From: Luidia sarsii
Taxonomy: Eukaryota; Echinodermata; Asteroidea; Paxillosida; Luidiidae
Length of the DNA: 64,000 nucleotides
Reading direction: 5' to 3'
Assembly (NCBI GenBank): GCA_949987565.1
Contig: OX465103.1
Span: 4,207,548-4,271,547, forward strand
Positions 1-11,907 of this stretch are shown in pieces. A program made the position numbers and the translations under genes. The notes below the pieces were generated by a model. The model had not been told where the DNA came from and ran no database searches. It saw only the letters and a program-made list of their open reading frames with translations. Positions within the stretch are counted from its first letter, which is position 1; every line of letters starts with the position of its first letter.

Positions 1-504
1 ACGATGTACATGTACTCTCGAGAATTTTCCGTCTTGGTGCCTTTTCAGAACGACAAATTCGATTCAATCTTCAGCTCCATTTCTAAATAAAATTAAAAAA
101 AGACGGAGCCTGATGTTTCAATCCTGGCAGGACCTTTCTGAACTCCTGTTAGTGTTAACCAAAATGCAATTGCGCACCCTGAAAATTGCATGAGCTTTGC
201 AATTTGGTTGTTCAAAATACATGTATGCCAAATACTGTACAGTGCAATACTAGTACATAACTTACAAGTACCGGTACACTGTACGTATGCTAATGTACAC
301 TATACATAATATGCAGTTTGTACATTCATGTGCAAAGGACTAAGCCAAGGCTACTGATTTCAGGAGATACTGTAAGCTCACTACAAATAAATGTCAATGC
401 CATACAGTGCTGTTCTGTTGGCCTACATGTAGGCCATTATTTGTACACAATGTAGCATCAGGAAAACTTCATGATTTGATGATCTGAACAACACAATCAG
501 TGAG

Positions 505-642
505 GCTGCTGCTGTTGTTGATGTTGCTGTTGATGTTGCATGCTGCTTATGATGCAGCTGCTGCTGTTGTTGTTGATGTTGCTGTTGATGTTGCATGCTG
601 CTAATGATGCAGCTGCTGCTGCTGTTGTTGTTGTTGCTAACT
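505..642. repeat. CTG/GTT trinucleotide-rich tandem duplication
   Basis: Two roughly 55-bp copies, keyed by CATGCTGC at 539 and 594, are built from CTG, GTT and GAT triplets. An open frame across it is an effect of the triplet period and is not taken as a gene. Confidence 0.7.
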
Positions 643-717
643 CCCCTATTTTGATGTGTGTGGACACAAACATTACAGTATGTGCACGTACAACTAGACC
701 CTTTTTGCTAAGAACCT

Positions 718-1190
718 ACCTGAATCCTTTGAAATCCTCTGATTTTGAGTATGAAATTTGGGCTATCACTACCAGCCTCAATCCTCTGAAATCCTCTGAA
801 ATTTGCCACCGTACACAAAAACTGTGGTGCCCACTACCTCAATCCTCTGAAATCCTCATAGCCAGGGAATGGGAATGGCCAGCAGCTCGTGGGTGAGTTT
901 GCCCATGAGACTATAAATGTGTATAAAAAGCATAACTACAGACCCCAATGCAGTTTGAGAATCAATCCTCTGAAATCCTCATTTCAGTCGAACCCCATGC
1001 AGCCTAAATCCTCCCAAATCCTTCTCCAGTAGTTTGCCCATTCAGCCTCAATCCTCAGAAATCCTTCCAAACTTCACAACCTATTCAGCCTCAATCCTCT
1101 GAAATCCTTGGAACCTTCATAACCTATTCAGCCTCAATCCTCTGAAGTCCTTTGCTTTAGCCCAGAGGATTTCTGAGGATTTAGGAAGGT
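718..1190. repeat. Degenerate minisatellite AATCCTCTGAAATCCT
   Basis: The core CAATCCTCTGAAATCCTC recurs about nine times at irregular 30-60 bp spacing (for example 779, 839, 962, 1031, 1091 and 1134). It ends in an inverted copy (AGAGGATTTCTGAGGATT) near 1160. It is close in form to the array at 5070-5550. Confidence 0.75.
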
Positions 1191-1652
1191 AAGGGTTTTA
1201 ATTAATAATTGAGTTTGAATCACAATCCAGAATCCAGTATTAGGAGTCTTTAAAGAAGAAATCATCCTTTTTTTGCAAAGCAGAGTGCATACAAATGCAA
1301 CATGGAATTGGAAATATCACCATAAATTTGTTTTCTCCCACAGGCTCCCGCACTAGCTGTTTGCAACCTACTCAGGCTACTGACAGAGAACCTGTCTGTG
1401 CCTCCCTGCATGCCACCTTCAGGAAGGACGCATACATGAGCAGTTTGACCTTGAAGATGACCGCAATTGATTCATGATATTTAGGGCTCGCCAATTTCAG
1501 ATGTGGGTGAATGAAGTGAGGACAAAGACGTGGTGCTTGGATTGCGATCCAAAAATCGTGTTTTATTTGGACAAAGTCAACGAACCTGGATTGTCATTAA
1601 TACAGTACTGTACTGTCTGTACACAGGTACATGTACATTGTACATGTAGATA

Positions 1653-1850
1653 AGATTTGAGGGTTTGCATGGTGGACGAACCAAGTGGAATGTTTGCTGT
1701 GACACCATGTACCTGTAGCACATCTGTTTGGAGAGGGGTATGGCTCTGAAAAGAGCGGGAACTACATGTTCACAGCTCTTGACGGAGACCCTCTCCATCT
1801 CAATGTTTTGCATACAATAATTATATGGTGTCACCGCAAACCTTCCACTT
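1653..1850. mobile_element. Family C fold-back MITE, diverged
   Basis: The left end reads GGGTTTGCATGGTGGA and TGCTGTGACACCATGTA. The right end reads GGTGTCACCGCAAACCTTCC, with GGCTCTGAAAAGAGC inside the left arm. The same pattern is seen near 18296, 22478, 60989 and 61622. Confidence 0.7.
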
Positions 1851-2469
1851 ACAGCAGATTGGTGTTATTCACTAACACAAAACGTCTAGCTGGGACGTTG
1901 GCAGTGCACAAGTAAAACATCACTGCGAGTCTTTAGATGAGAAATTTGAAGAAAAAAAACTAATCATACCGTATCTCTTCTGCCCTCTGGTATAAGTCGT
2001 CCAATTATCCGCTCTGTTGACTGCTGCAGAAAGAAAAGCAAAATCCGTTCGAAAACGGTGAGAGATTTGTCAATGTATGCAAACAAATTCTAGGCTAAGC
2101 ACTGCTTACCGAGTCTAAAATGACCAAAACAACATTTCATAAATTTAGAGGGCACGACATTTCCATCCTTCTCGATAGCTTTCTCTGCCTTTCTGCATTT
2201 GAGGAATGGTCCTGCTAGGATCAAACTCCCTAAATCTACACATGTATGTACAGTTACGTACAAGTACATGTATGAGCCATGTACTGTATGTCAGTACATG
2301 CACATGTAGACCTGGCATGAGTGACTCTGTGTACACATTTTGTTCTCCGCAATCTCCAGTAAATGTTATTATACTTTTAACACTTGATACGAATAAAGCA
2401 ACACAACTCCCAGATTGGTGAGACTGTGGGCTGCAGCAACTGGGTCAACTGACCCCACTTTAATTACTT

Positions 2470-2551
2470 CTGGTCACTTCTTTTTCAATTCTTTCTTTCT
2501 TTTTGTCTTTCTTTCAGTTCTTTCTTTCTTTCTTTCTTTCAATTCTTTCTT
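2470..2551. repeat. CTTT microsatellite
   Basis: An imperfect (CTTT)n run directly left of a family D fold-back. Confidence 0.85.
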
Positions 2552-2556
2552 TTAGG

Positions 2557-2735
2557 GTGATATACAAAAATGTTGCAAACTGCTTACTGACTAAAATTAC
2601 CAAAATATGAATCTAAAATTTAGTGGGCCTGACGTTTCGATCCTAGCAGGACCTTTCTCAAAGGCAGAGAAAGGTCTCTGCCTTTGAGAAAGGTCCTGCT
2701 AGGATCGAAATGTCAGGCCCACTAAATTTTAGAAT
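2557..2735. mobile_element. Family D fold-back element
   Basis: The left half runs from GTGATATACAAAAATG through GTGGGCCTGACGTTTCGATC and CTAGCAGGACC to CAAAGGCAGAG. The right half is the reverse complement of the last 60 bases or so. This is the most abundant family in the window; other copies or fragments lie near 105, 19530, 30092, 31520, 32695, 32865, 42528, 44535, 50145 and 57115. Confidence 0.8.
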
Positions 2736-3419
2736 TCTTTCGTTTATTTACAATAATAACAAGGTTATGAACCTTTAACTATGGATGCTGTGTTGGCGGC
2801 CAGATACGAAAAACCCACACAAACCGTATAGGAAAATTGTGGGAATGTATACCTGATCTATGCGGGCCAACGCTTTCAGGCTAAGCTAGCAATCCGACTA
2901 ATAAGAATTGACTGACACGCAAACGGGTCTCCGAAAAAGGGACAATCCTTTTTCATAGAATGTGTAGAAACAGTACTACATTAGGCTTTAAAAAATAAAG
3001 TAAACCTGCCATCGTAACATCCTTATCGATTCTTCGAATGTAATGATACTGATAAGTACAATAAATGCATTTGTGAAATGCTCCTTTACTTGCTTCAATG
3101 GCATATGATACCTGTTACATAATTCCTTTCACTGTATCATTTTTTAACGATAATACACTACTCGTATTTCAACGTGTGTCCTTCGCTGCAGTCTAGCCTG
3201 AAGTGATTTCTCCCGCTCCGCTAGCCACACCTTATTCAAATTAGGCGCTTAACCAGTGAACCATGCATCCGTTACGTAACAAGTATAAAGTAGATTTATT
3301 CTAATTCGCCTGGCACTCAACCCAATAAATCATAATTTTTCTATGCAGTGCTACTAGTGCTATGCAACAGCACAGTCAGGCCCACAGGAACACATTTTTG
3401 TCAAGGGGTGCTGGGACGA

Positions 3420-3900
3420 GTAAAGCAGTGTCCGCACTGGACTTATTTTTTACCGAGCCCGTGGGTAACATTCCAATGGGTAAATCTTCCCGGCGTCCGC
3501 ACTTGGGACTTTTCGACTCGGGTAAACTAACCGAGACAAATCGGTAAAACTAACCGACTCATGTACATGTGCATGTACATGTGTACTCTAGGTACACAAA
3601 CACTCTGCCCGCACGAGTCTTGCATACAGTAACGTAATGTGCGGGGCACCGGATGTGTTTTTTTACCGAGTCGTTTACCGAGATGTCATGTCCAGATTGG
3701 ACTTATGGACTCGGTTAAACTGACCTGGTCAATTTAACCGGGCAGAAGTTGGTCGGTTAAACTACCCACTGGAGTCAGTCAGTCGGGTAAGTTACCTGGG
3801 AGGAAAACTTCCTGGGCTGTCCACACTGGACTTAAAATGGTCAATGTACCCATTTGCTCGGTTAGTTTACCCATTTTAAGTCCAGTGCGGACGCGGCTTA
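3420..3900. mobile_element. Family H MITE (ACCGAG/GGTAAA-rich)
   Basis: The ends are inverted: GTCCGCACTGGACTTA on the left and TAAGTCCAGTGCGGACG on the right. The interior is a patchwork of GGTAAACTAACCGA-like words. A diverged relative is at 17585-17975 inside the rost intron. Confidence 0.7.
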
Positions 3901-5069
3901 AGATGATTCTCATGACATGGTTTGCTTTGATGTCTGTTAAAAATAGGAGGTGCAGTAGCATATCCCATCACCCCATCATAAAAGTTGGGGTTGCTGTGCA
4001 CAGCCCCCTCAGCAAATCCCATTCCTGTGCGCTTGAACACAGTAAATTAGGCCTATAGGCCTACAGCCCTTCTCGTGTGCGTTACCACTGTCTGCAACTG
4101 ACTGGGAATTACATACGTACAATGTGGAAAGAGGGATCTGCTGAGCATTACATGTCCAGTTCCTGTAACAAGATCATCTCAATGTTGTTGTCGACTGTCG
4201 AGTGTCCACACGATACAAAGTTTCCTCGTTTTTTATTGTCATTTTCCTTCCTGCGTTATCGAGAGTCATTTCCAGAAATTTGAATCGCCTACAATGTGCA
4301 TGCACTTTACAGATATATGTACTCTGTCTATCTATACAATGTACCGGGTAGGTAATAAGATACAGTCCAAAACCGTCTGGGTAACACTACAGTGTGTACA
4401 AAAAAGTATGAAATTTGAGAAACACATGAGTAGAAAGTTGCTGCACTTCGTGTTAGGCAGGCGGCGTGTAGATACGTACATGTACATGTATACATGTACA
4501 ATGTACATGTTCATGATGACACAATCCATGGTGTTTTTTTTAATTGAAATAAAAATGGCAGTATGGCATCTGATCGTTCCACAGAAGCACATTTTCAGCG
4601 TCAGCCAAGTAATCGTTTACACAGTTGAAGCGATGCAGCGGGGATGTTCTATTACTGCTAATGCTCTCCCAATATTCATGGAATACAGGAATAGGCCTAT
4701 ACAGACCTGTTTTAATAATAACTTTCCTTTTCATTACAGTCTTATTTGTACATGATTTCAACTGTTCCCATTTTACTTATTTTAGTCAAACTACACAATG
4801 TAGAAGTGGAGTGACTTTGATGAAGAACGACCAAAATTAAATACAAATTACAAAATTGAAGAAAATGCAAAGTACACTAATTGTTTTGTTACAATACTAT
4901 ACAATGTACATATTTGTACATGTACATGTACATGTATGTAACCCTGATGTACATGTACAGTATGTAAAACTTAGGCCTACAGATCAAAAGTGGTTGATAG
5001 CCAAAAGCATGCGGCTCCACCCCCACAATATGTGACATTCTAACCCCCTACCAATTTTTTGTAAGATAT

Positions 5070-5550
5070 AACCTGAATCCTGCAAAATCCTGCTATCCTT
5101 CCTTGTTCAAAGCTCCATGTGGCCTGAATCCTGCCAAATCCTGCAGTACTGGCTACTGTGGACCATTGCCTGAATCCTGCCAAATCCTGCACTGAGTTTA
5201 TGGAGTTTTAGTCCACATTCTAAACAATGACTTTTTTCAGCTTAGAACAATGGGTCCTTTTTCGAACGGATAATCTCTTGACAAAAGCCACAACGACGTC
5301 CGAATTGTTACCAGCATCCTGCATTTTCCTACTGACAAAATCGCCTTATGCCCTCAATCCTGCACATTCCTACAGTGTGTCAACTCTCATGTGCCCTCAA
5401 TCCTGCAAAATCCTTCTCCAGCACTTTGATAGTACAAATGTACTAGTAGCCTGTATCCTGCACAATCCTGCAATATGTCAACTCTCATGTGCCCTGAATC
5501 CTGCAGAATCCTGCAGAAGGGAAATAGGATTCTCCAGGATTTGGGTTATT
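5070..5550. repeat. Degenerate minisatellite TGAATCCTGCAAAATCCTGC
   Basis: The core CTGAATCCTGCCAAATCCTG recurs with variation from 5073 to 5515 and ends in an inverted TAGGATTCTCCAGGATTTGG. Positions 5212-5310 match part of the piggyBac-like element at 33764-34461 (shared GATAATCTCTTGACAAAAGC). Confidence 0.7.
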
Positions 5551-6034
5551 AAGGGAGGTTGTAGTTCATCCAGCAACGCATTCTTCCAGGCGATGGTATT
5601 TCACCCGCAAACGCTATTCTGCCAGTCCCTTAGCCTGATTGGCCAACTGTCATTACAACTTGCATATTATGCATGTACATGTACATGTACAGTATGCTCT
5701 ACATGTACCTACTCTGACGTTGGCCAATCAGAATAAAGACTAGTGTTCATGAATATGCATAACATCAGCAGGAATGACAACCAGGAGGAATGTCGTTCCC
5801 GGGTGAATATAAATTAATAGGCCCTTTACAGTTCCAATTGGAGGTTATAAAAATATATTGTAGGCCTACATGTACTTCACTTCCTTTTTAACAACCATTC
5901 ATCTGTTCATGGCAATGTAGAAGAATTACTAGATACAGTACTTCCAATGATTAGGCCTTTGTCACGGTAAGTTTACTGCAATTGCATGGTCACGGAAGAA
6001 TAAGCCCTTAGGCAACCAGGATTCAACCATGAAT

Positions 6035-6100
6035 TCATGGTTTACAGCAAGTTGAACCAGAGGTCTTGGGTTCAAATCCCAGTCCAGTCAAATATTCTCA
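6035..6100 (+). mobile_element. tRNA-like SINE fragment
   Basis: GAGGTCTTGGGTTCAAATCC followed by CAGTCCAGTCAAA resembles a tRNA T-arm or B box. The same tail occurs near 43115 and 49680, so this is a SINE remnant and not a functional tRNA. Confidence 0.55.
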
Positions 6101-6529
6101 TTTTACATCAATTAGGCCCCTAGGGCCTATTTAAAAAAGGCAAGGTTAGTTTTACTTTCCTTCTTTTTTATTTTAAATAAAATTATTAAACAGTGTACCG
6201 GTATATAAATAAAGGTTGATTAAATAAGCAATAAAATTAATGAGCAATAAAAATACACAAATACATACATGTATAATTATCAAATGATAATATTTATCAA
6301 TTATAAAATTGATATTAAAATGAATAATACATGTAAAAATAATTAATAATATTAACATATCTATAGGCTAAGATTGACTGAAATTGGCGCCCCATCCAAT
6401 CAAAGACGCAGGCTAATTGGTGCCCCGGCTGCCCCCAAGTTCAACCCAAGCCAAGGTTGACTATTTCAGTAGGCCTATTTGTGAAGGCCACCATCAATAA
6501 CTGGACTGCATAGCTAGACACATCTATAG

Positions 6530-6664
6530 GCCATGTCCGAAACGGGCGTCTAGAGCTGAGCTGTACATGTACATGTAGGTCTTCCCCCATTGGAAATACA
6601 CAGAGATGCGAGGATAACAGCCCCGGTAGCCATAGCTCTGGAAGACCATTTCGGACACAACCTA
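6530..6664. mobile_element. Family K short MITE
   Basis: Terminal inverted repeats GTCCGAAACGGGCG and its imperfect complement (CATTTCGGACAC) enclose about 135 bp. A second copy is at 59433-59545, with the same interior words ATTGGAAATACAC and GAGATGCGA. Confidence 0.75.
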
Positions 6665-6941
6665 AGACTAAGTACTGTTACGTTAAAAGCTTGAGAGTGG
6701 ATAGATCTCGAATTCAAGTCCCAAGGTATTCAAATTGATCAAATTTCAATATTTCAGGGCTTATTGTGGTAATGTTGCTTAATAAATAGGTAAGATTTTA
6801 GTTTAATACCCTCACTGCCTCAGCGTCAAACTTTGGAAAAAGTCCACAATTGCCGAAAAAAAATAGGGATTACAGTTCCATTTTACATTTTTCCCCAAAA
6901 TCATGATTTTGTGACGCATGTGTGGTACATAATTATGTAGC

Positions 6942-7104
6942 CAGTGGTGGATTTCACAAGGCTTACGAAGTAACGATGCATCGTAACTCAACTCACGATG
7001 GATGACCCATCGTTAGTTGAAATCAAAATATTGATATTGTTTTTGTGCATCACTCATTGCCTTGTGATTGATCATAAGCAGGGGTTAGGTGAAATCAACC
7101 ACTG
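6942..7104. mobile_element. Short inverted-repeat element
   Basis: The left end CAGTGGTGGATTTCAC and right end GTGAAATCAACCACTG match at 15 of 16 positions as inverted repeats. There is no coding content. Confidence 0.6.
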
Positions 7105-7418
7105 TACATTAACTAAGTAATAAAGGCGCAGAGAGAAGTGGCTAGAAAGTGATTTACAAAAAAAAATATTTTTCTCATTTTTAGGAGCATTCCAATTTTT
7201 TTTTAAACCAAATCCCCACCCCCTGACCCTGCCACCCTGGCACCCTCATTAATATTCATGAGGCATCATTATTATCTTTCATTACATGTATGCTGTTTAA
7301 AAAGAGACGTTTTGCTAATTTGCTGAGCGGGTAAGGGTAAATTCAAACTTAAATTCTTTCCTTGCTTTACTTTCTAAACGTGAACTTTTTGGGTTTTTTT
7401 TTTTTAGAGAGAAAGTAC

Positions 7419-7586
7419 CTTCAAGTAGACCGAGGGCACGTAGCCGTAGGTGTCATCTTCCATCTTCTTGGCTAGCCACCACTTGTCGTTGGTCTTCTTC
7501 GTGATGCAGAACCGGTCCCCTTTGGCGAAGCTGAGGACGTCATCGCGCTCCTTGGTGTAATCGTGCTTGGCCTCGTAAATGTCCAT
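7419..7586 (-). CDS. SH3-domain exon, ARHGAP12/15/27-like (partial gene)
   Basis: A 56-codon exon reading leftwards. It starts at an ATG in good context (GCCATGG, 7586-7584) and ends in AAG followed by a GTACTT donor at 7418, phase 0. The translation is almost exactly one SH3 domain: ALYDY-like segment AKHDYTKERDD near residues 6-16, LSFAKGDR at 18-25, the Trp pair at 36-37 and the terminal YVPSVYL at 49-55. The core KKTNDKWW followed by YVP..Y resembles, from memory, the N-terminal SH3 of the Rho GTPase-activating proteins ARHGAP12/15/27 (SH3-WW-PH-RhoGAP). Such a protein would turn off Rho-family GTPases at membranes. Only the SH3 is seen here, so the family call is tentative; another SH3 adaptor is possible. 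The frame stays open upstream to an ATG at 7679. A weak acceptor (TTCCACAG) sits at about 7610, so this may be a second exon. No later exon was found in 1-7418, so the next intron is over 7 kb. Confidence 0.6.
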
Positions 7587-8160
7587 GGCGACCCGCCCGA
7601 GGGAGATCTGTGGAACAACTTTCGCGGGGCTAGATCGTGGACAGTCCAGATCCGAAGAGGCAAGTTGAAGATGTTGCACGTACTACTAAAAGTACAAGTA
7701 CAGATACATGTACTACTACTAGGATAGAGAAGAACGACCTGCCAGTCTACTACTGGAGTCCTGGTACTGCACGTATTGCGCGGTACTGCGCTTGGCTGAG
7801 GTCATCCACGGACGTGCCCAGCCCTCTTTTCAACCTGTTGCAGGAACGGAGAGCAGAACTTCCAGGTTGTGTCCTCGAGAATTGTCGCCGTTTTTCCTTC
7901 GTCTCGGCCGGGCGCGATGAACGGGCCACCCCTAGCCGGGCAACATGGAGTGTTCGTGCATCAGCAGGATCTGTCTCGGCTGTCTGCAGGTTCGTGTTTA
8001 TCTCATTTTTTTTTGGGGGGGGGGGAGTAATGTTTCCTTGGGAGATGCGAGGATCGGGCAGTCAGCGTCCCCGTGTCATGTTCGTGGGTTTTCTTTATCC
8101 GCCAGGCAGGGTGAAGCTCATGCAAGGCCCTGGCCGTCCATCGATCGTGATTTCGTCACG
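7587..8160. other. GC-rich, CpG-containing stretch upstream of the SH3 exon
   Basis: This stretch is clearly richer in G+C and CpG than its flanks and lies immediately upstream, on the minus strand, of the SH3 exon. It could contain the promoter or 5' UTR. No specific promoter motif is claimed. Confidence 0.3.
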
Positions 8161-8789
8161 TGAAACAAAATCTTACGGTAACTTGCAATGGCGCCACCTA
8201 TTGACAAATAATCGGTCTGGAACGTCTAGTATCCAGACGTTTCTATGCTCCAGACCACTGCTCTCCATAATAAAGACTGGATAGGACACCGTATCCGTAC
8301 GTACCACTCCGAAATCCGGCCGTACGAACCACTGACCGTATAATACCACTTTCGGCCGTATGAGTGATAATCGTGTATGTGTCTGCTTTGGCGACCCCGG
8401 GGTAGCATAAAGTGGAACACGGCAGAACTAAGTGGGTTTGATGTTGGTTAGAAAAACGATGATTAGATGAGCAATAGGGCCTTTATCAAAAAATTATAGC
8501 GACTCTATTATTCTACGTTTTCTTTATCTTTTATTTTTTCGAGCATTATGCTCAATTAAGGCACGTTTCTCGTTTTTGTTTTCTCGCAGTTCATAATGAC
8601 ACTCAAAACTACACTTGCTATTCGTCCGTGTGTAAAGCATCAGTTTTGATAACGTGGATTTCTTATGGACGGTTTTTATTTACTACCGTGTGCGACACAT
8701 TATGGAAATGAGACCCTGGGAAAGAGGTGAATCACTAAAACGTGTACACTGCAGTGCGGCCTCCCCCCCCAAAAAAAAAAAACGCTTCG

Positions 8790-8972
8790 TCTCTGTCAGT
8801 ATCCAAAAGCTGAACACACAGGTTGGAGTTCTTTGCTTCAAATCGCAGTAGGCCTTTAACGTTCAAAAACGAGGCCAAAAGCCTTCCGTTGTCATGCCTT
8901 ACTTATAAAAATGGATGAGGGAACGAGGGACAAAGCCGGAGCCTGAGCCTAAGCCGGGATTGGGAAAAGGGC
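8790..8972. mobile_element. Family A MITE fragment
   Basis: It contains CCAAAAGCTGAACACACAGG, GTTGGAGTTCTTTG and, at the right end, CAAAGCCGGAGCCTGAGCCT. These are the landmarks of the family A copies at 23590, 25775, 52308 and 63186. Confidence 0.65.
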
Positions 8973-8999
8973 CTGGAGAGCACATGGGGAAAAGGCTGC

Positions 9000-9924
9000 C
9001 ACTACTGCATGAGGCTGTACTTACTACGTGCACATGCATGCCGTAGGCGCCTGTGTTATATGAAGCCGTTGCAGGTGCCAGGGCCCGAGAGCTCAACAAC
9101 TATGGCTGAGTTTGTTGCCGCTGATGTTGCTATGCATGCGCTGTTCAGGAAAACGCGTACAATCCATAGCCGAGTAATGGCTGCAGTCATTACACTGACC
9201 GTTAGCTCGCTCGGACCATGGAGGAAGGAAAAGGGAATGGACTCGGATTCTTTAATCAAAGCTGTGTCTTTGCCTTTGGCTATGGCTGGAGGTGGACCTT
9301 CCCGCGGCTAAAAGAAACAAGCTGAGGGGGTTCAAGCGGTGGTTTCTTTTTAGGAACAGAATCATGAAGTCGACACCTGTTGCTACTGATGATGACATTA
9401 TCTTGAGATCTTGACACAGACGCGCGGTAACAGAAAGCATCAGCGGACAGCGGTAATGCCGCGCGGTATTTTTCGTTTATGCGAATGACATTATCCTAAT
9501 ACACAGGAGCGGAAACTGAAATTCTCCCAAGATAATGGCGCCGTACCGAAGATCTTGATCCTGACGAGAAGATTGCGTCTCAGGCGTAAGAGATACCGAA
9601 GAATATGGTTGGTCAGTTACGCGCAGTCGCAGCGCGGTATCTTTGGGGGAAAATCGCTCTGGTTTCTAAGCCCAGCGGTTTGTCTGCTTCAGATGTAAAT
9701 GTCCCCATAGAAAACTGCGTGTACTACATTTTGACCGCGCGGAATTCCGTTACCGCCCGCGTGATGTAAACAGGCCTCAACAGGCTGTTCGGCAGCCCGA
9801 GCCCAAGCTATCCAAACACTGCGAAATCAGCATTGTGGCATTTTTGTGGGAGGGCAATTTCAAGGGCATTCCATTGTTACGATTGTATACGAGCACTCAA
9901 GCAGTCCGTCAACTCAAGTGGGTC
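9000..9924. other. Intergenic, no gene seen
   Basis: CpG-containing sequence with short open frames on both strands and no recognisable domain. GCGCGGTA-rich words recur around 9420-9780, suggesting an unassigned repeat. Confidence 0.4.
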
Positions 9925-10290
9925 CCGGTGTCATGCCAAATAGTGTCCCCTGCTAAATAGTGTCCACTCATTAGCATACTGATCGCTGATTGGTCCAATA
10001 CGTATGACATTCAACCACCGTGGTTGGGGTATGGTTGCGCACTACACACGCATTGTGTATGGTTGCTGGCCTAACACACGCAACGTTGGGCACTTTGATA
10101 CCGTTGGACCCTAACTGTAACCGTAACGCTAATTCTAACCCAAACTACCCTAATCCTAACCCTAATCCTAATTCTAATCCAAACCCTAACCCTAACGACC
10201 CTAATCCTAGTCCTAACGCTAACCAATCAGCGATCAGTATGCTAATGAGCGGACAGTATTTGGCAGGGACACTTTTTGGCAGGACACCGG
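9925..10290. mobile_element. MITE with an internal telomere-like core
   Basis: Long inverted ends: the left starts CCGGTGTCATGCCAAATAG and runs to CTGATCGCTGATTGG; the right end is its imperfect complement, finishing GGCAGGACACCGG. Between them, 10105-10222 is a degenerate (CCCTAA)n array with CCCTAACC, CCTAATCC and CCTAACGC variants. Confidence 0.75.
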
Positions 10291-11907
10291 CTAACAGGGC
10301 TAGGGCCGGTGACGTATATACGGCCGGCCGGGGAAAGCACCGCCTAGAACGCAGACGACTGTTTCGAGGTCATACACATGTATAACACGCTTTTAATTCA
10401 TCAGTTCTGTATCTGCCCGATCAGTCATCGCTATAAATAATCTCAACTCGACCAATCCATTATTTTGTGAGGAGTGCACAAGCTTTCATGGCAGCAACTA
10501 CTTCATCAGATGCAGCGGGCGATATAACCACAAGGTGTGTAAAGATGGAACCAGCAATAAACAGCAATGTAGTGGTTGAATGAAACTATAGGCCTATTCG
10601 TTTCATGAGACACTCGTTTTTGCTTACCATCGTTCACGTTAGAAAGAAAATAGGCCTATTATTATAGGCACAGGTATACGTACGTTTTCACAAATTCGCT
10701 AATCACACCTTCTGTTGATGATAGCCTACTCTGCATTTTCGCATTCTGTGTTTAGTGGGAAGTTAGCAGGACTTTGAATATAATTATTATCGGCGACAGA
10801 CGACAAAATAATTACGTTCTTAAATCGACAAAGCGGTTTGGTGCAAACTGTGGAGATATATAGAGTATGCCTATAGTATACGGTGCATTTGGCGAATTCG
10901 TCTTCATGCAACATGTTTAAAGTCCAATATTTTGACTCTATACTGAGTTTTAAAAAAAAGCGTTTTCTTCGCGTGGAGATATCTCTAAAGCTACTTGCGC
11001 TTTTACTGGTGAGTATAGGCCTACAGAAGAATTGCCATTCGTTAAAAGGTAAAAGCTGTCTCTTTTAACTGCCGTTTAGATTGAACGCAATCAATTTGCG
11101 CTGTTTTTAAAAGCAGTGACAGTTTGGTGGTGCAAGAGTCTCGCGTTTCAGATCAAATCGTTCATTCTGAGCAAAATATTGTCCAACGTTCACAGGGCCC
11201 TGCGTTTTAATCGTATATAGCAGTCAAAGGCACAGGTAATGGATTCTGCCAAAAGGTTTTTTTTTTTCTATTCCAGATTAATATTTGTGCTCCACTCGAA
11301 TATAAGTCCTTCCATTCGTCAATATTGCTTGGTCGAGTGCCAGTTGCCTACTTAGGCCCACGTGCATTGTAATCCTTTAGGTCTACACCTTTGTAGTTGT
11401 GTGGCTTGATTCTGTAGCCTACAGAAAGTCTTCACGCCGCATTTCACCGTAACCATGGGACATATCAACAAGTCCGGATCCCCACCAGCCTGCGCACAGT
11501 GTTCAACCCTTGTGCAACCTGTGTTGGAAGTGGGCCGACCACTGAACGTGAATGTGAACGTGGGCGGGTACTAGGAACCCGCATACATTATACACGGCCC
11601 ATTAAGTTACCGGCAGCCACCGAACCAACCGGTAGCTAGCGCACACTATGGAGCGCCAAAGGTGGACGACCCAAATTTTTCATTTTCTGCTGTTATATTT
11701 GCAGGTCTTCGGAATTCAAATTAGAAGAAAAATAAACTCCCTTTTTTATAGCACAAATTCGGATTTTTACTTCTCAGACTGATGTATGGACAACTTGAAA
11801 CTTGAAGTAGGCCTAGGCTTATCTACTACCAAAATAGGCCTTCATACAGAGTAACGCTCAAAAAGTGTTGGCTCAGCACTTTTAGTTTTCATTTTCTGCT
11901 AGTAGAT
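10291..11907. other. Intergenic, no gene seen
   Basis: No open frame here looks like protein. A minus-strand CTGATGA...GAAAGC word pair at about 10484-10514 is the only notable element. Confidence 0.4.

Larger units (their letters stand above)
1..7418. other. Probable intron of the SH3 gene, repeat-rich
   Basis: No coding exon is supported here. Repeats listed separately occupy much of it. The rest is AT-rich unique-looking DNA with scattered TACATG runs (near 2230-2310, 3563-3582, 4475-4512, 4893-4965 and 5669-5706). Intron status follows only from the phase-0 donor at 7418 and the direction of the SH3 exon. Confidence 0.4.
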
